A stretch of DNA of 60,780 nucleotides from Geobacter sp. (lineage in GTDB: Bacteria > Desulfobacterota > Desulfuromonadia > Geobacterales > Pseudopelobacteraceae): assembly GCA_025360785.1 (NCBI GenBank), contig JANYBN010000169.1, positions 1 through 60,780 on the forward strand. The letters are read 5' to 3'. This document shows, piece by piece, positions 24,063 to 33,049 of this stretch. The position numbers and the translations under genes are program-made. The stretch's first letter is position 1. Every line of letters begins with the position of its first letter. The notes beneath the pieces are model-generated. The model saw only the letters and a program-made list of their open reading frames with translations. It was not told the origin of the DNA and searched no databases.

Positions 24063-26159
24063 TTATTTGCTCCCCATTCCCGCCAGATTGAAATTCACCG
24101 TATACGATTGATTGCCGGGGCGCTGGTGAACCGCAAGGTTTACGCTCCAACATTTATGTCGGTATTCGGCAGCGTACACCGACTCAAGAAAATCACCACG
24201 GTCGAACGAGTAACGGGCGGTATAAGACAGATTCAGAGGCTTGATCAGTTTGGTGGCGAGCCGTCCCTCGAAATATTCCACCTCATTACGAGACATCTGG
24301 TAACCGGCACCTACGGAGTTTCCCTGAGGATCATCTACCTCAATCCCCGCAACAGCTGTAGACAGCTGATTGTCGTAGAGGTTATAGCGCGCGTCAAAAG
24401 TCATCCGCAACAGTTTGGTCAGTAAAACATCAGATTCCAGTATCAGATCACTCCATGGACGTTGGCTCTCCACCAGCGTCAACAGGTCACGCCTTCCTCC
24501 GTCAATCAGATAATCTGCGCTAAGCTTGATTCTTGAAATGTCACGATATTCAGTCGTATCGCCAGACACAAACTTTCCGTTCATCAAGCTGGTAACAGAG
24601 AGTGAAATCATATTGCGGTGGATTATTCGATCTGTGTAGTCATAGAGTGGCAGTCGTTGCTGATTGTGTTCCGGTACAAAACCATAGCTGAAATCCGGAA
24701 TAATCTCGTGTCTGACTTTTCTGAGAAACTGGAAGTTAGTGTCGTAGATGCGAGTCAACGATGTCGACAATCGAACTCCCGCCTCCGGCAGCAGGTCTCC
24801 GGCGCTTGCAAGAGTCCCGCTGCTGTTGTCTCGCTTGTCAGTGGAATAACCCCTGATATGTGTCCCCGCAAACAGCGACGTTTGAAGATAGTTGCTCTGG
24901 AATGGGATCATGCTGATCCGGGGATAGAGGTATAAACGCTGACCACTGGGTGCTGATTCGCGATAGAAATTGTCTGCGGACCCATCAAGATCAAAGTAGA
25001 GCGGCAAAGTTGAAATAGCCTGCCGTACCCCTGCTATGCCAAGTGACGGCAGTGTCTGTAGCGTCGTCCGGTTGTCGGCAGCATATAGATTTTCATTATA
25101 GCGCAGATATGAGGTCACACCATAATTCTGCCACGTCTTCAATGTATTGATGGTTGTATCACTCGATTGACGATTGTAATCGCCGCTTTTTTCACCAAAA
25201 TCATTCGAAAAAGTCCGGTCACTGGTGATGTTAACGGACATGCGCAGATTTGCGTTGCTTGAGAATATTTCCTTGTGCTCCCCGGCCAACTGCCACCGCC
25301 ATTGATCTGCAAGTTGATCGTAAATTTGATATCCACTTATATGCCCCTCGCTTCCGCGAGTTCTAATATAACGATATTCAAGCCCGGTTCCTACACCTCG
25401 AATCGACATCATATCCAGATCCAGCAGAAGATCCTGACTCGGTGAGATCACAATGTATAAGGGAATATCAAGCTGCACGCCTTTCTTTATAGAGTAGCCG
25501 AAGTTTGGAAAAAGAAATCCGGACTTTTTTTCAAGAACAACCGGAAAAGCAAACCATGGAAGATAGAGAACTGGTATGTTTTTTACGTAGAAGATTACAT
25601 TACGCCCTGTGGCATACTCCTGCAGGTTGACATTCAGGGCGTCTGCGCCAAACTTCCAGCTTGGGTCAGGCATGTCGCAAGTAGTCATCTCTGTGGAGGC
25701 TGAACTGAACTGATTCTCGTCTATTCTAATAAGCTTCTCGGCTGTGATAGTCATATTTGATTTGGGATCTGTAAGCAACGCAGTATCCATTTCAGCCCGA
25801 CCGGTATCCATGTTCAGGTTCAGCGTCTCACCCTTCATTACTGCAGATTCTTTTGTGAGAACAACTGAACCGGCCGCATACATTATATGCGTTGCCGCTG
25901 TATAGCGAATCTGATCGGCAGTCAGCTTCATCCCCTTCCAAAGTACGACCACATTTCCATCAGCAGTATAAATCCCTTCTGCCAGGTTCTGGTTCATGCG
26001 GTCAGCATTGATGCGTATATTCTCATCAAAAACTGCCGGCGCAACTGTCGCAGCAGCCCCGGCAGATGGCGTCCACAGGTTGATGAAACAGAATAATACT
26101 GACAGCTTGATTAGCGCACTTATTCTGCCTGTTCGGGTTAGGTAATGGAGAAGTCTCAT
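24063..26159 (-). CDS. lptD: LPS-assembly outer-membrane protein LptD
   Basis: About 698 residues. A signal peptide (to about residue 37) is followed by an LptA-like jellyroll domain (IRINADRMNQNLAEGIYTADGNV onward) and the C-terminal beta-barrel domain, with the conserved FYVKNIPVLYLPWFAFPV-type segment. LptD with LptE inserts LPS into the outer leaflet. Only two cysteines are seen, one before the barrel (TTCDMPDP) and one near the C-terminus (HKCWSV), suggesting a single long-range disulfide instead of the two of E. coli. ATG at 26159 is preferred over a TTG 12 bases upstream. It overlaps or abuts folC. Confidence 0.92.
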   Translation of the reverse strand: MRLLHYLTRTGRISALIKLSVLFCFINLWTPSAGAAATVAPAVFDENIRINADRMNQNLAEGIYTADGNVVVLWKGMKLTADQIRYTAATHIMYAAGSVVLTKESAVMKGETLNLNMDTGRAEMDTALLTDPKSNMTITAEKLIRIDENQFSSASTEMTTCDMPDPSWKFGADALNVNLQEYATGRNVIFYVKNIPVLYLPWFAFPVVLEKKSGFLFPNFGYSIKKGVQLDIPLYIVISPSQDLLLDLDMMSIRGVGTGLEYRYIRTRGSEGHISGYQIYDQLADQWRWQLAGEHKEIFSSNANLRMSVNITSDRTFSNDFGEKSGDYNRQSSDTTINTLKTWQNYGVTSYLRYNENLYAADNRTTLQTLPSLGIAGVRQAISTLPLYFDLDGSADNFYRESAPSGQRLYLYPRISMIPFQSNYLQTSLFAGTHIRGYSTDKRDNSSGTLASAGDLLPEAGVRLSTSLTRIYDTNFQFLRKVRHEIIPDFSYGFVPEHNQQRLPLYDYTDRIIHRNMISLSVTSLMNGKFVSGDTTEYRDISRIKLSADYLIDGGRRDLLTLVESQRPWSDLILESDVLLTKLLRMTFDARYNLYDNQLSTAVAGIEVDDPQGNSVGAGYQMSRNEVEYFEGRLATKLIKPLNLSYTARYSFDRGDFLESVYAAEYRHKCWSVNLAVHQRPGNQSYTVNFNLAGMGSK

Positions 26160-26167
26160 TGAAAGGC

Positions 26168-27445
26168 TCAACCCCTGATTCCGGTGTAATTTACCTGCTC
26201 AAGCCATGCCTTGACTTCACCTACCACAAAGAGCGAGCCGCACACCAGGATAAGATCCCCTTCTGATGCCTGGCTGCGGGCTTTGCTGATACCGGCCACT
26301 ACTGAGCCGCAGGGCTGGGATGCGATCCCCTGCTTTTGGAAAAAACTGGTCAATTCATCATCTTTCAAGGCTCGTTCAACAGCTGGGGTTACCGTAAAGA
26401 TGCTATCAACGAGCGGTATCAGAGGAGCATATATCTGTTCGATGTCCTTGTCATTGCAGACGCCGGTCACCAGTAACAGCCGTGAACGTGAATAATCTTG
26501 CAGCGCTTCCGCCAGAGCTGATGCTCCGGCAGGGTTGTGAGCCCCATCAAGCAGCAGAGGTGGAAGGCCCGGCACGAGTTCCATTCGACCCGGCCAATAC
26601 GCCGTGGCGATGCCCTCGTTGAAAGATGAAGGTGGAATATTCATTCCGCCAGCTTCAAGTACTTCGGCCGCAGCCAGTGCGACAGCAGCATTACATGCTT
26701 GATAGCGCCCCTTGATTCCCGGTGTGAGCTGAGTCAGAATTCTACTCAAGCCGCGGTAATCAAGGGTTCCATCGTGGTTCCGGATGTCTGAAAAATCGTT
26801 ACCGCGTATCTTTAGAGTGCAATTCCGGGCGAGACACAGTTCTTTGATTACCTGTAATGCCGTATCAGGTTGTTCAGCACTGATAACCGGTGTGCCGGGT
26901 CTGATTATTCCGGCCTTTTCCCGGGCAATCTGCTCGATTGTTGTGCCTAGATACTCGGTATGGTCAAAAGTAATTGGAGTAAGTATTGTCATCTCGCCGG
27001 CAAAGACGGCTGTCGCGTCCGAACGGCCTCCCATTCCGGCTTCCATGACAGCCAGTTCAATCCGTTCCTCGCTGAAAATCAACGCCGCCAGTGCGGTCGT
27101 TATCTCGAAAAAAGTCGCTTCTTCCGGAGCAACCTCCAGCACGGTATTAAGGTTGATTGCAAGTTTATCCGCAGAATATTCTTTACCGTTTATTCTGAAA
27201 CGCTCAGTAAAATGTACCAGGTGGGGGGAGCTGAATTGGGCAACTGAATGCCCTGCATGGAGGAGAATAGTGGAGAGGAAGGCTGACGTGGAACCTTTGC
27301 CGTTTGTGCCGACGACATGAATCGTGCGAAACTTCTTTTCAGGATTACCCAGACGCTCCAGTAGGCTTTTGACCCGTTCGACGCCTGGCTTTATACCAAA
27401 GCGCCGACGAGCGTAAAGCCTTTCCAACACATCTGTCAGAGGCAT
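26168..27445 (-). CDS. folC: Bifunctional folylpolyglutamate/dihydrofolate synthase
   Basis: 425-residue Mur-ligase-family enzyme with VVGTNGKGSTSAF as the ATP-binding loop, then FSSPHLVHFTERF and the downstream LLDGAHNPAGA motif of FolC. It adds glutamate to dihydropteroate and folates. It lies one base after accD and just before lptD on the minus strand, an arrangement familiar from Geobacter-type genomes. Confidence 0.95.
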   Translation of the reverse strand: MPLTDVLERLYARRRFGIKPGVERVKSLLERLGNPEKKFRTIHVVGTNGKGSTSAFLSTILLHAGHSVAQFSSPHLVHFTERFRINGKEYSADKLAINLNTVLEVAPEEATFFEITTALAALIFSEERIELAVMEAGMGGRSDATAVFAGEMTILTPITFDHTEYLGTTIEQIAREKAGIIRPGTPVISAEQPDTALQVIKELCLARNCTLKIRGNDFSDIRNHDGTLDYRGLSRILTQLTPGIKGRYQACNAAVALAAAEVLEAGGMNIPPSSFNEGIATAYWPGRMELVPGLPPLLLDGAHNPAGASALAEALQDYSRSRLLLVTGVCNDKDIEQIYAPLIPLVDSIFTVTPAVERALKDDELTSFFQKQGIASQPCGSVVAGISKARSQASEGDLILVCGSLFVVGEVKAWLEQVNYTGIRG

Positions 27446-27446
27446 A

Positions 27447-28301
27447 TCAGGCGGCAGAACGATGTAGCATTTTCAATATCGAAGCAATTTTAGTGCGCAT
27501 TTCAGAGCGAGGAATGATCGCATCAACCATGCCATGATCCAGCAGGTATTCCGCCCGCTGAAAACCTTCCGGTAGTTTCTGGCGGATTGTCTGCTCTATA
27601 ACTCGTGGGCCGGCAAAACCGATCAGCGCTTTCGGTTCGGCAATATTAACATCACCAAGCATTGCAAAACTGGCGGTAACACCACCGGTAGTTGGATCGG
27701 TCAGTAGTGAAACAAACGGGATACCGGCACGTTTGAGTTTTGCCAGGGCAGCTGATGTTTTGGCCATCTGCATCAGGGAGAGGATACTTTCCTGCATGCG
27801 GGCCCCGCCGGAAGCCGAAATAATGATAACCGGCTGATTTTTCTGTAGACCGCGTTCGATTGAGCGGGTAATTTTTTCGCCGACCACGCTTCCCATGCTG
27901 CCCCCCATGAAGGAGAAGTCAAAACATGAAATCTGTACAGGCAGCTCTTCGATAGCCCCTTCAACGCAGATTACCGCGTCCTTTGAACCACCTTTAGCAA
28001 GTGCGGTGTCGATACGTTCCTGATAGCTTTTGGCATCTTTGAATTCAAGAAAATCGACCGATGTCACATCGGCATCATATTCCTGCCAGGTACCGCCATC
28101 AAGAAGGGATTCAAGGCGCTTTCGTGCGGAAATGCGATAATGGTGGCCGCATTTCGGGCAGACCTGGAGGTTGGCTTCGATATCCTTGCTTAAAAGAGTT
28201 TCAGAGCAGCCCGGACACTTAACCCACATTCCATCCGGAAACGTGACTTTCTTGCCGCCCGATTTTTCTATGCCGACTCTCTCTTTGGTAAACCAGCTCA
28301 T
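27447..28301 (-). CDS. accD: Acetyl-CoA carboxylase carboxyltransferase beta subunit
   Basis: 284-residue AccD. The N-terminal zinc ribbon has CPGC (about 31-34) and CPKCGHH (about 53-59). The carboxyltransferase core includes the SASGGARMQESILSL and TDPTTGGVTASFAMLGD segments that form the oxyanion region. It transfers carboxyl from biotin to acetyl-CoA as the partner of AccA, making malonyl-CoA. It precedes folC in the same direction. Length is normal. Confidence 0.97.
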   Translation of the reverse strand: MSWFTKERVGIEKSGGKKVTFPDGMWVKCPGCSETLLSKDIEANLQVCPKCGHHYRISARKRLESLLDGGTWQEYDADVTSVDFLEFKDAKSYQERIDTALAKGGSKDAVICVEGAIEELPVQISCFDFSFMGGSMGSVVGEKITRSIERGLQKNQPVIIISASGGARMQESILSLMQMAKTSAALAKLKRAGIPFVSLLTDPTTGGVTASFAMLGDVNIAEPKALIGFAGPRVIEQTIRQKLPEGFQRAEYLLDHGMVDAIIPRSEMRTKIASILKMLHRSAA

Positions 28302-28396
28302 AAGTGACCTCGCATCTTTCGTAATCCTAAAATAGTTAAAGTATAAATAAAGTGCTAGGTAACAGAATCAGGAAGAGCTGTCAAGCTCATCCATAA

Positions 28397-29188
28397 CTAT
28401 GAGAGTGCCCTTTTCAAATCTGTAACATATCTATGCATCTGTTGCTTTAGCTCAACTCCGTTGTACTGTTCAAACAGTTTGACAATCGCGCTGCCAACTA
28501 CAATACCGTCAGCCATCTTTCCTACTTCGGCTGCCTGTTCAGGTGTAGATATTCCGAATCCGGCCATGACAGGCAGCGAAATGGTGCGCATCACGCGGGA
28601 AAGCTCCTGTTCCAGTGTGTCTGAAACGGAGGTTCTTGCTCCTGTTACTCCGGTTACCGTGACATAATAGATAAAGCCGCTGCCCAGCTTATTCACTACG
28701 GCTATTCTTTTATCATCAGAGGTCGGTGTAAGCAGGAAGATCACATCGAGTCCGTGGCGACGGGCCGGGACGATAAGCTCGTGAGATTCTTCCGGCGGCA
28801 TATCCACCAGGAGAACACCGTCAACGCCCGATTCTACGGCATCACGGCAGAATGTTTCGTAGCCGTAGGCATGAACAGGATTAAGGTATCCCATTAAAAT
28901 GATAGGAATCTGGGAGCGGGTGCGAATTTTTTTTACAACATCCAGAATGCCATGAAGCGTAGTCCCGGAGGCCAGGGCTCTCTCGGATGAAAGTTGAATC
29001 GTCGGTCCGTCTGCCATCGGGTCTGAAAAAGGGACTCCAAGTTCGATTACGTCGGCCCCAGCGTCCTCAAGTAAATAAATCATCTCCTCTGTTGTAGACA
29101 GATTCGGGTCGCCGGCGGAAATAAATGTCACCAAAGCCTTGGAGTTTTGTGTTTGAAGCGTATTTAATCGTGCAGCAAGTCTGCTCAT
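28397..29188 (-). CDS. trpA: Tryptophan synthase alpha subunit
   Basis: 263-residue TIM-barrel TrpA. The conserved ISAGDPNLSTTEEMI start, ELGVPFSDPMADGP with the catalytic acid, and GFIYYVTVTGVTGAR are all present. It cleaves indole-3-glycerol phosphate to indole. ATG at 29188 follows the family start; an in-frame extension to 29239 overlaps the chemotaxis receptor gene. Its partner trpB lies 25 kb away on the other strand, so the usual adjacency is lost here. The 95 bases downstream to accD hold no clear terminator. Confidence 0.95.
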   Translation of the reverse strand: MSRLAARLNTLQTQNSKALVTFISAGDPNLSTTEEMIYLLEDAGADVIELGVPFSDPMADGPTIQLSSERALASGTTLHGILDVVKKIRTRSQIPIILMGYLNPVHAYGYETFCRDAVESGVDGVLLVDMPPEESHELIVPARRHGLDVIFLLTPTSDDKRIAVVNKLGSGFIYYVTVTGVTGARTSVSDTLEQELSRVMRTISLPVMAGFGISTPEQAAEVGKMADGIVVGSAIVKLFEQYNGVELKQQMHRYVTDLKRALS

Positions 29189-29207
29189 GTTGTTTTTACA
29201 CAGCCGG

Positions 29208-31367
29208 TCATATTTTGAAACCGGCCATCTCCTTCTCAAGCAGATCGATCTGACGTGTTAAATCGGCAACTGCGGCCTTCATAACTTTTGTCGCAAGACT
29301 GTTTGCATCTGTAGCTCCTTCAATGCCTTTAACCGATTTTGAAATCAAGGCACTGCTGTCTACCTGAGAGCGGCAAGCTTCTCTGATCTGATCCACCATG
29401 GCGTTAGCTTCTTCCGTTGAGCGGGCAATCAGGTTGCTGGCTCGACTCTGTTCACGGGTCGAAGTGCGCACGTGGATGGTAAGATCTTTCATGCGCTCAA
29501 CCGCCGCCGAAATCATATCGGTTCCTCGGGAGTGCTCTCGCGCTGAATTGGCGATGCTTCCAACCATATCCTCAACGCTTTCCATCGCTTCCCGTATACT
29601 CTGGCTTCCTCGTGCCTGCTCAACTGTTGCCTTGGCTATCTCGTTTGCCTGAATTCCCGCCCTCTGTGCTCCAGTCACGATCTTTTCAAGTGCAGTACCG
29701 GAACGTAGCGACAGTTTTTCACCAGTTGCTATACTTTCCTCGGTCTGACTGATTGCGGCCACCGCACGACACGTCTCTTCCTGAACACCCTTGATGACGG
29801 CTGCAATTTCCCTGGTGGAGCTGCTGGTGCGTTCGGCCAGTTCGCGGATCTCGTCTGCCACTACGGCAAAACCCTTGCCGTGTTCACCTGCCTGAGCGGC
29901 TATGATTGCTGCATTCAGAGCCAGAAGATTGGTCTGCTCGGCAACTTCATCAATTACGGAAAGAATTGCTCCAATATCGTTTACCCGCAGGGAAAGTGTT
30001 TCAACTACTTCCGAGGTTATCATTGAAGAGGTTCTGATTGCCTGCATACCGGCAATAGCTTCAAGAACAGCGTTTTTACCAATCTCGGCATCGTTACGGA
30101 CAGTCTCGGAAATAGTGGCCGAATTCATTGCGTTCTTTTCTACCTGCTTGATCGTCGCATCCATTTCGGTAATTGATGATGCCGTAGTGGTCGATGCATC
30201 CAGCAGATTGACAATGCTCGTGCCGATCTCTTTTATTGAAGAGGACATTTCTGTGATTGAGGAGCTGACTTCCTCAACCGCCCCCCCCAATTTTTCAGCA
30301 CTCATTGCGATCTCTTCAATGGTTGCGGCCATTTCAAGTGACGACGCGGATGTCTCGGTTGAAGACTCGGAGAGTTTGTCAATGCCTTCGTAAACTTCAT
30401 GTACGGAATTGTTGATTTGCACAACAGCCTGGGATGTTTCCATCACAGATCTTTCCTGCATCTGTGCGGAGTTTACAACCTGCCGGGCGGCACTTTCCAG
30501 ATTGTTATCTATTGAAGTGAGTACTTCGGCGGCAGAACCTATGCGCGAAACCATGCTGTGGATATTTTCAGCCATGATGTTCATTGCGTGAGCCAGTTCA
30601 GCGGACTCTCCGCCACCCTGCACTTCAAGGCGGGCATCCAGCCTGCCTCCTGCCATGGCTTTGGCAAATTCTACACAGTTTCTAAGCGGTTTGGTAATCG
30701 AGGCGGTGATGAAATATGAAAACAGAATGATCAGACCGAAAACAACTACTGTAATTACAATAGAAACGGAGATCTTCATTCTGATACTGGATGCAACCTG
30801 TTGCTCGGTAGTGCTGACATCTTGTCGAATACGGTCAACCATCTGTGCAATTGATTTGCTGAACGAGCTGAAACGCTCCGCCTGGATTCCGGTCATGAGA
30901 TAACTCGCCTTAAGTACATCGCCTTTGGACGCAGCGGGCAGCACCTCATCCAGCAATGTTTTTCGATACTCCATCCAGATAGCATTTGCCTTGTTTATGG
31001 CCTCGTGCTTTCCGGTTGACTCAACCGACTCAAGAGCAATTCCGAAATTAAGTTCAATATTGTTTGTGAGATCTTTAATTGTGGCAATATTCTTTTCGGC
31101 CGTGGCCGGATCGGCTTCAAGCATGAAGTTCTGCATTTCGCTGTTGATCTGGAAAAGATCTGATTTCAGCAGGGCAATACTTTCAAGAGCGTCCTTATCT
31201 TTTTGAATGGATTGGTAGGCGGTGCCGCCGATTCTGACTTCATTCACCATAAACAGGCTGATCGCACTAACCAGCAGGATACCGACAAACGCTGATGCAG
31301 AAAGAAGAGCCATCTTGGCGCGAAGGGTGAGGCCGGTCGAACTGTTTGAAGCTGTTCCTCTCTCCAC
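29208..31367 (-). CDS. Methyl-accepting chemotaxis protein
   Basis: 719 residues: membrane helix at about 18-40, a periplasmic four-helix-bundle-type domain, a second helix near 210-235, HAMP, then a long coiled-coil signalling domain. The hairpin tip reads [36 protein letters not shown]-like; the usual NAAIEAARAGE is [11 protein letters not shown] here. No C-terminal receptor-methyltransferase pentapeptide. GTG start with AGGAG 7 bases upstream. It signals to CheA/CheW; the ligand is unknown. A terminator lies just upstream, so it has its own promoter or reads through. Confidence 0.93.
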   Translation of the reverse strand: MERGTASNSSTGLTLRAKMALLSASAFVGILLVSAISLFMVNEVRIGGTAYQSIQKDKDALESIALLKSDLFQINSEMQNFMLEADPATAEKNIATIKDLTNNIELNFGIALESVESTGKHEAINKANAIWMEYRKTLLDEVLPAASKGDVLKASYLMTGIQAERFSSFSKSIAQMVDRIRQDVSTTEQQVASSIRMKISVSIVITVVVFGLIILFSYFITASITKPLRNCVEFAKAMAGGRLDARLEVQGGGESAELAHAMNIMAENIHSMVSRIGSAAEVLTSIDNNLESAARQVVNSAQMQERSVMETSQAVVQINNSVHEVYEGIDKLSESSTETSASSLEMAATIEEIAMSAEKLGGAVEEVSSSITEMSSSIKEIGTSIVNLLDASTTTASSITEMDATIKQVEKNAMNSATISETVRNDAEIGKNAVLEAIAGMQAIRTSSMITSEVVETLSLRVNDIGAILSVIDEVAEQTNLLALNAAIIAAQAGEHGKGFAVVADEIRELAERTSSSTREIAAVIKGVQEETCRAVAAISQTEESIATGEKLSLRSGTALEKIVTGAQRAGIQANEIAKATVEQARGSQSIREAMESVEDMVGSIANSAREHSRGTDMISAAVERMKDLTIHVRTSTREQSRASNLIARSTEEANAMVDQIREACRSQVDSSALISKSVKGIEGATDANSLATKVMKAAVADLTRQIDLLEKEMAGFKI

Positions 31368-31400
31368 AAAATACTCCTCTTCAGAAAAGATGCTATGTAC

Positions 31401-31435
31401 AAAAAAGCCGCCCGACTATAGCAGAGCGGCTACTT
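31401..31435 (-). terminator. Rho-independent terminator for the lytic transglycosylase gene
   Basis: On the minus strand: AGCCGCTC (plus 31424-31431) pairs with GGGCGGCT (plus 31406-31413), 8 bp with one G-T pair, followed by TTTTTG. It lies about 110 bases after the stop of the transglycosylase gene and 35 bases upstream of the chemotaxis receptor start. Confidence 0.8.
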
Positions 31436-31539
31436 TTATATCAAGAAAAAACACCCATGATGACAGCTTGGAACGACTTCTAAAGCGTTTTAAAACACAG
31501 CATGAGGTGGATTCCTGACGATAGGTTACGGGAACAAAA

Positions 31540-32169
31540 TCAATGCGTTGTCGTGGCCATGTCAGCCAAGGCCAGTTTGTCGCTCTGGTTTTTCAATTCC
31601 ATACTCATCTCCTGCCGGATTAATCGAATCTTTTTCATATATGCAGTTGCCTGAGGCCCCTGGCCACAATAGTATTTTTTTGCACGCTCAAGGTTTCCCT
31701 GGGCCATGTCGAGCTTGGTATAGAGCTCGCAAACAGCGGCTTTGGCACATTTGCCGTCGTCAAGCATGTCTTTGGGCGAATAACCGTGGCTTCTGGCGCG
31801 ACTCGGCATCAGCTGCCAAACTCCACACGCTCCTTTAGTTGAAACCGCCCGGGATGAGAGTCCGTGGCCTCCTGTTTCAGCCAGCGCAATTTCAGCCAGG
31901 TCAAATGGCATGAAGGACGTGCCGACTGTCTTGTCATAACAGATTACAGCCAGTTTATGCGCCCGTTCAGGCGAAGTTCTGCGAGAGAATGCAGATTCGA
32001 TAACAGACTGTTGTTTTTTTCGCTGGATAAGGGAGACGGCACTACTGTCAAGGATGGAAGGTTCAGTGGCCAGCGATGAGGTTGTTTGAATATCCGCTAA
32101 TTTAAACGGGGCATTTTCGCATGCTGTTAATGTCAGCATGCACATCAGATAGATAAGTTTTATTCGCAT
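31540..32169 (-). CDS. Lytic transglycosylase-like lipoprotein
   Basis: 209 residues. MRIKLIYLMCMLTLTAC is a lipoprotein signal with lipidated Cys17. The catalytic domain has the SLT pattern: EIALAETGGHGLSSRAVSTKGACGVWQLMPSRAR, in which the Glu of AETGG is the expected catalytic acid and GVWQLMP corresponds to the GLMQLMP of other members. It would cleave peptidoglycan from the outer-membrane side. ATG at 32169 chosen; a longer frame to 32223 is part of a structured leader. It has a strong promoter about 165 bases upstream and its own terminator. Confidence 0.82.
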   Translation of the reverse strand: MRIKLIYLMCMLTLTACENAPFKLADIQTTSSLATEPSILDSSAVSLIQRKKQQSVIESAFSRRTSPERAHKLAVICYDKTVGTSFMPFDLAEIALAETGGHGLSSRAVSTKGACGVWQLMPSRARSHGYSPKDMLDDGKCAKAAVCELYTKLDMAQGNLERAKKYYCGQGPQATAYMKKIRLIRQEMSMELKNQSDKLALADMATTTH

Positions 32170-32174
32170 AATAA

Positions 32175-32315
32175 TAGAGTAGGGAAGTTGTATCGGCTTT
32201 GCCGGAGCGGCGTCGTTGCCCACAGAATGCGAGGGCGTATCTCCGGCGGGATGCTCCTTTCTAAGTTATTTTGTCCCTGAAACGACAAAATCCCGATTTT
32301 CGGGACTTTGATGTT
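32175..32315 (-). promoter_or_regulatory. Long structured 5-prime leader of the lytic transglycosylase gene
   Basis: The promoter predicts an untranslated leader of about 160 bases. It can form, in order: TCCCGA/TCGGGA with an AAA loop; TTTTGTC/GACAAAA with an 8-base loop; and a compound element closed by GCCGGAG/CTCCGGC with an inner GCCC/GGGC stem. That is much more regular structure than a simple leader needs. A riboswitch or protein-binding leader is possible. It does not match the consensus of c-di-GMP-I/cGAMP (GEMM) or c-di-AMP (ydaO) classes as I remember them. Confidence 0.5.
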
Positions 32316-32336
32316 TCGGTACAAGTAGATTGGCAC

Positions 32337-32363
32337 AGTATATGGCTAATCGATAATTGTCAA
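32337..32363 (-). promoter_or_regulatory. Strong sigma-70-like promoter
   Basis: Minus strand: perfect TTGACA (plus 32358-32363), 15-base spacer, TATACT (plus 32337-32342). Start of transcription would be near 32330, giving a leader of about 160 bases before the lytic transglycosylase ATG. The spacer is a little short. Confidence 0.65.
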
Positions 32364-32389
32364 CTTTAAATAGAAAAAACGTAGCAAAT

Positions 32390-32815
32390 TCAATTGGTTT
32401 TGCTGGCAGGTTCCCCCGTGGACAACTCTTTTAGAGTGACTCCCTCCAGAACTCCGCGAACCTCTCCTTGAACCCGCTTCCACACCGGATGAACATTGCA
32501 GTAATCTGAACGTCCGCAATCAGAGGGCTTGACGACGCACCGGTTCGGAATTATCTGCCCTTCAACCGCCTCTACGACTTCTAGAAGTGTAATGTTTTCA
32601 GGTGCCCGGCCCAGCATAAAACCACCACCCGTGCCCCGGAATGATTTTACCAGACCCATTTTGCTGAACTGTTGGAATATCTTGGCCAGAAACGTGGGGG
32701 GGACATCAACTGCGGCTGCGATATCACTCAACAAGCAGACCTTATCAATCGGTTTTCCCGCCAGATAAACGATGCCTCTGATTGCATATTCACCTTTACG
32801 AGTTAGTTCCATCAT
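32390..32815 (-). CDS. Rrf2-family transcriptional regulator
   Basis: 141 residues with the Rrf2 winged-helix N-terminus (MELTRKGEYAIRGIVYLA, then LAKIFQQFSKMGLVKSFRGTGGGF). Three cysteines in NRCVVKPSDCGRSDYC suit a 2Fe-2S or 4Fe-4S cluster as in IscR/NsrR, so it may sense iron-sulfur status, NO or redox. Two consecutive ATG codons start the gene; either is possible. It is transcribed from its own region containing a perfect inverted repeat, suggesting autoregulation. The target genes are not identified. Confidence 0.92.
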   Translation of the reverse strand: MMELTRKGEYAIRGIVYLAGKPIDKVCLLSDIAAAVDVPPTFLAKIFQQFSKMGLVKSFRGTGGGFMLGRAPENITLLEVVEAVEGQIIPNRCVVKPSDCGRSDYCNVHPVWKRVQGEVRGVLEGVTLKELSTGEPASKTN

Positions 32816-32845
32816 AATAACCCCCTTGCCCTTATAAACAGGATA

Positions 32846-32903
32846 AGTGCGTTAAACGAAGACGTTTTATTAGCATCACACAGAAAAAAACTTCTAACGC
32901 ACT
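32846..32903. promoter_or_regulatory. Inverted repeat upstream of the Rrf2 gene
   Basis: AGTGCGTTA at 32846-32854 is exactly matched by TAACGCACT at 32895-32903, a 9-bp perfect repeat with 40 bases between, lying between the predicted promoter and the Rrf2 start. It could be a split operator (DNA looping or two half sites) or an RNA stem in the leader. Confidence 0.5.
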
Positions 32904-32921
32904 AAAAAGACACTTTATATC

Positions 32922-32950
32922 CTTTTAGGGGTTTGGCCGGGACTTGTCAA
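32922..32950 (-). promoter_or_regulatory. Candidate promoter of the Rrf2 gene
   Basis: Minus strand: perfect TTGACA (plus 32945-32950), 17-base spacer, TAAAAG (plus 32922-32927; 4 of 6 matches). It lies between the last in-frame stop of tatC and the Rrf2 gene, giving a leader of about 100 bases. Confidence 0.45.
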
Positions 32951-33049
32951 CAGATTTATCATGATGTTCTATGCGGATTGCCCCGGAAGCTCTTCCCCGT
33001 TCGTAAGTTTCTTCTTGCCGAAGATCAGTGCCACCCAGATACTTATCTC

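Noticed and set aside
32175-32300. GEMM (c-di-GMP/cGAMP) riboswitch in the transglycosylase leader
   Set aside because: Only a GCAAAGCC-like string is shared; the conserved ACGCAAAGCC core and second-hairpin receptor are not present.
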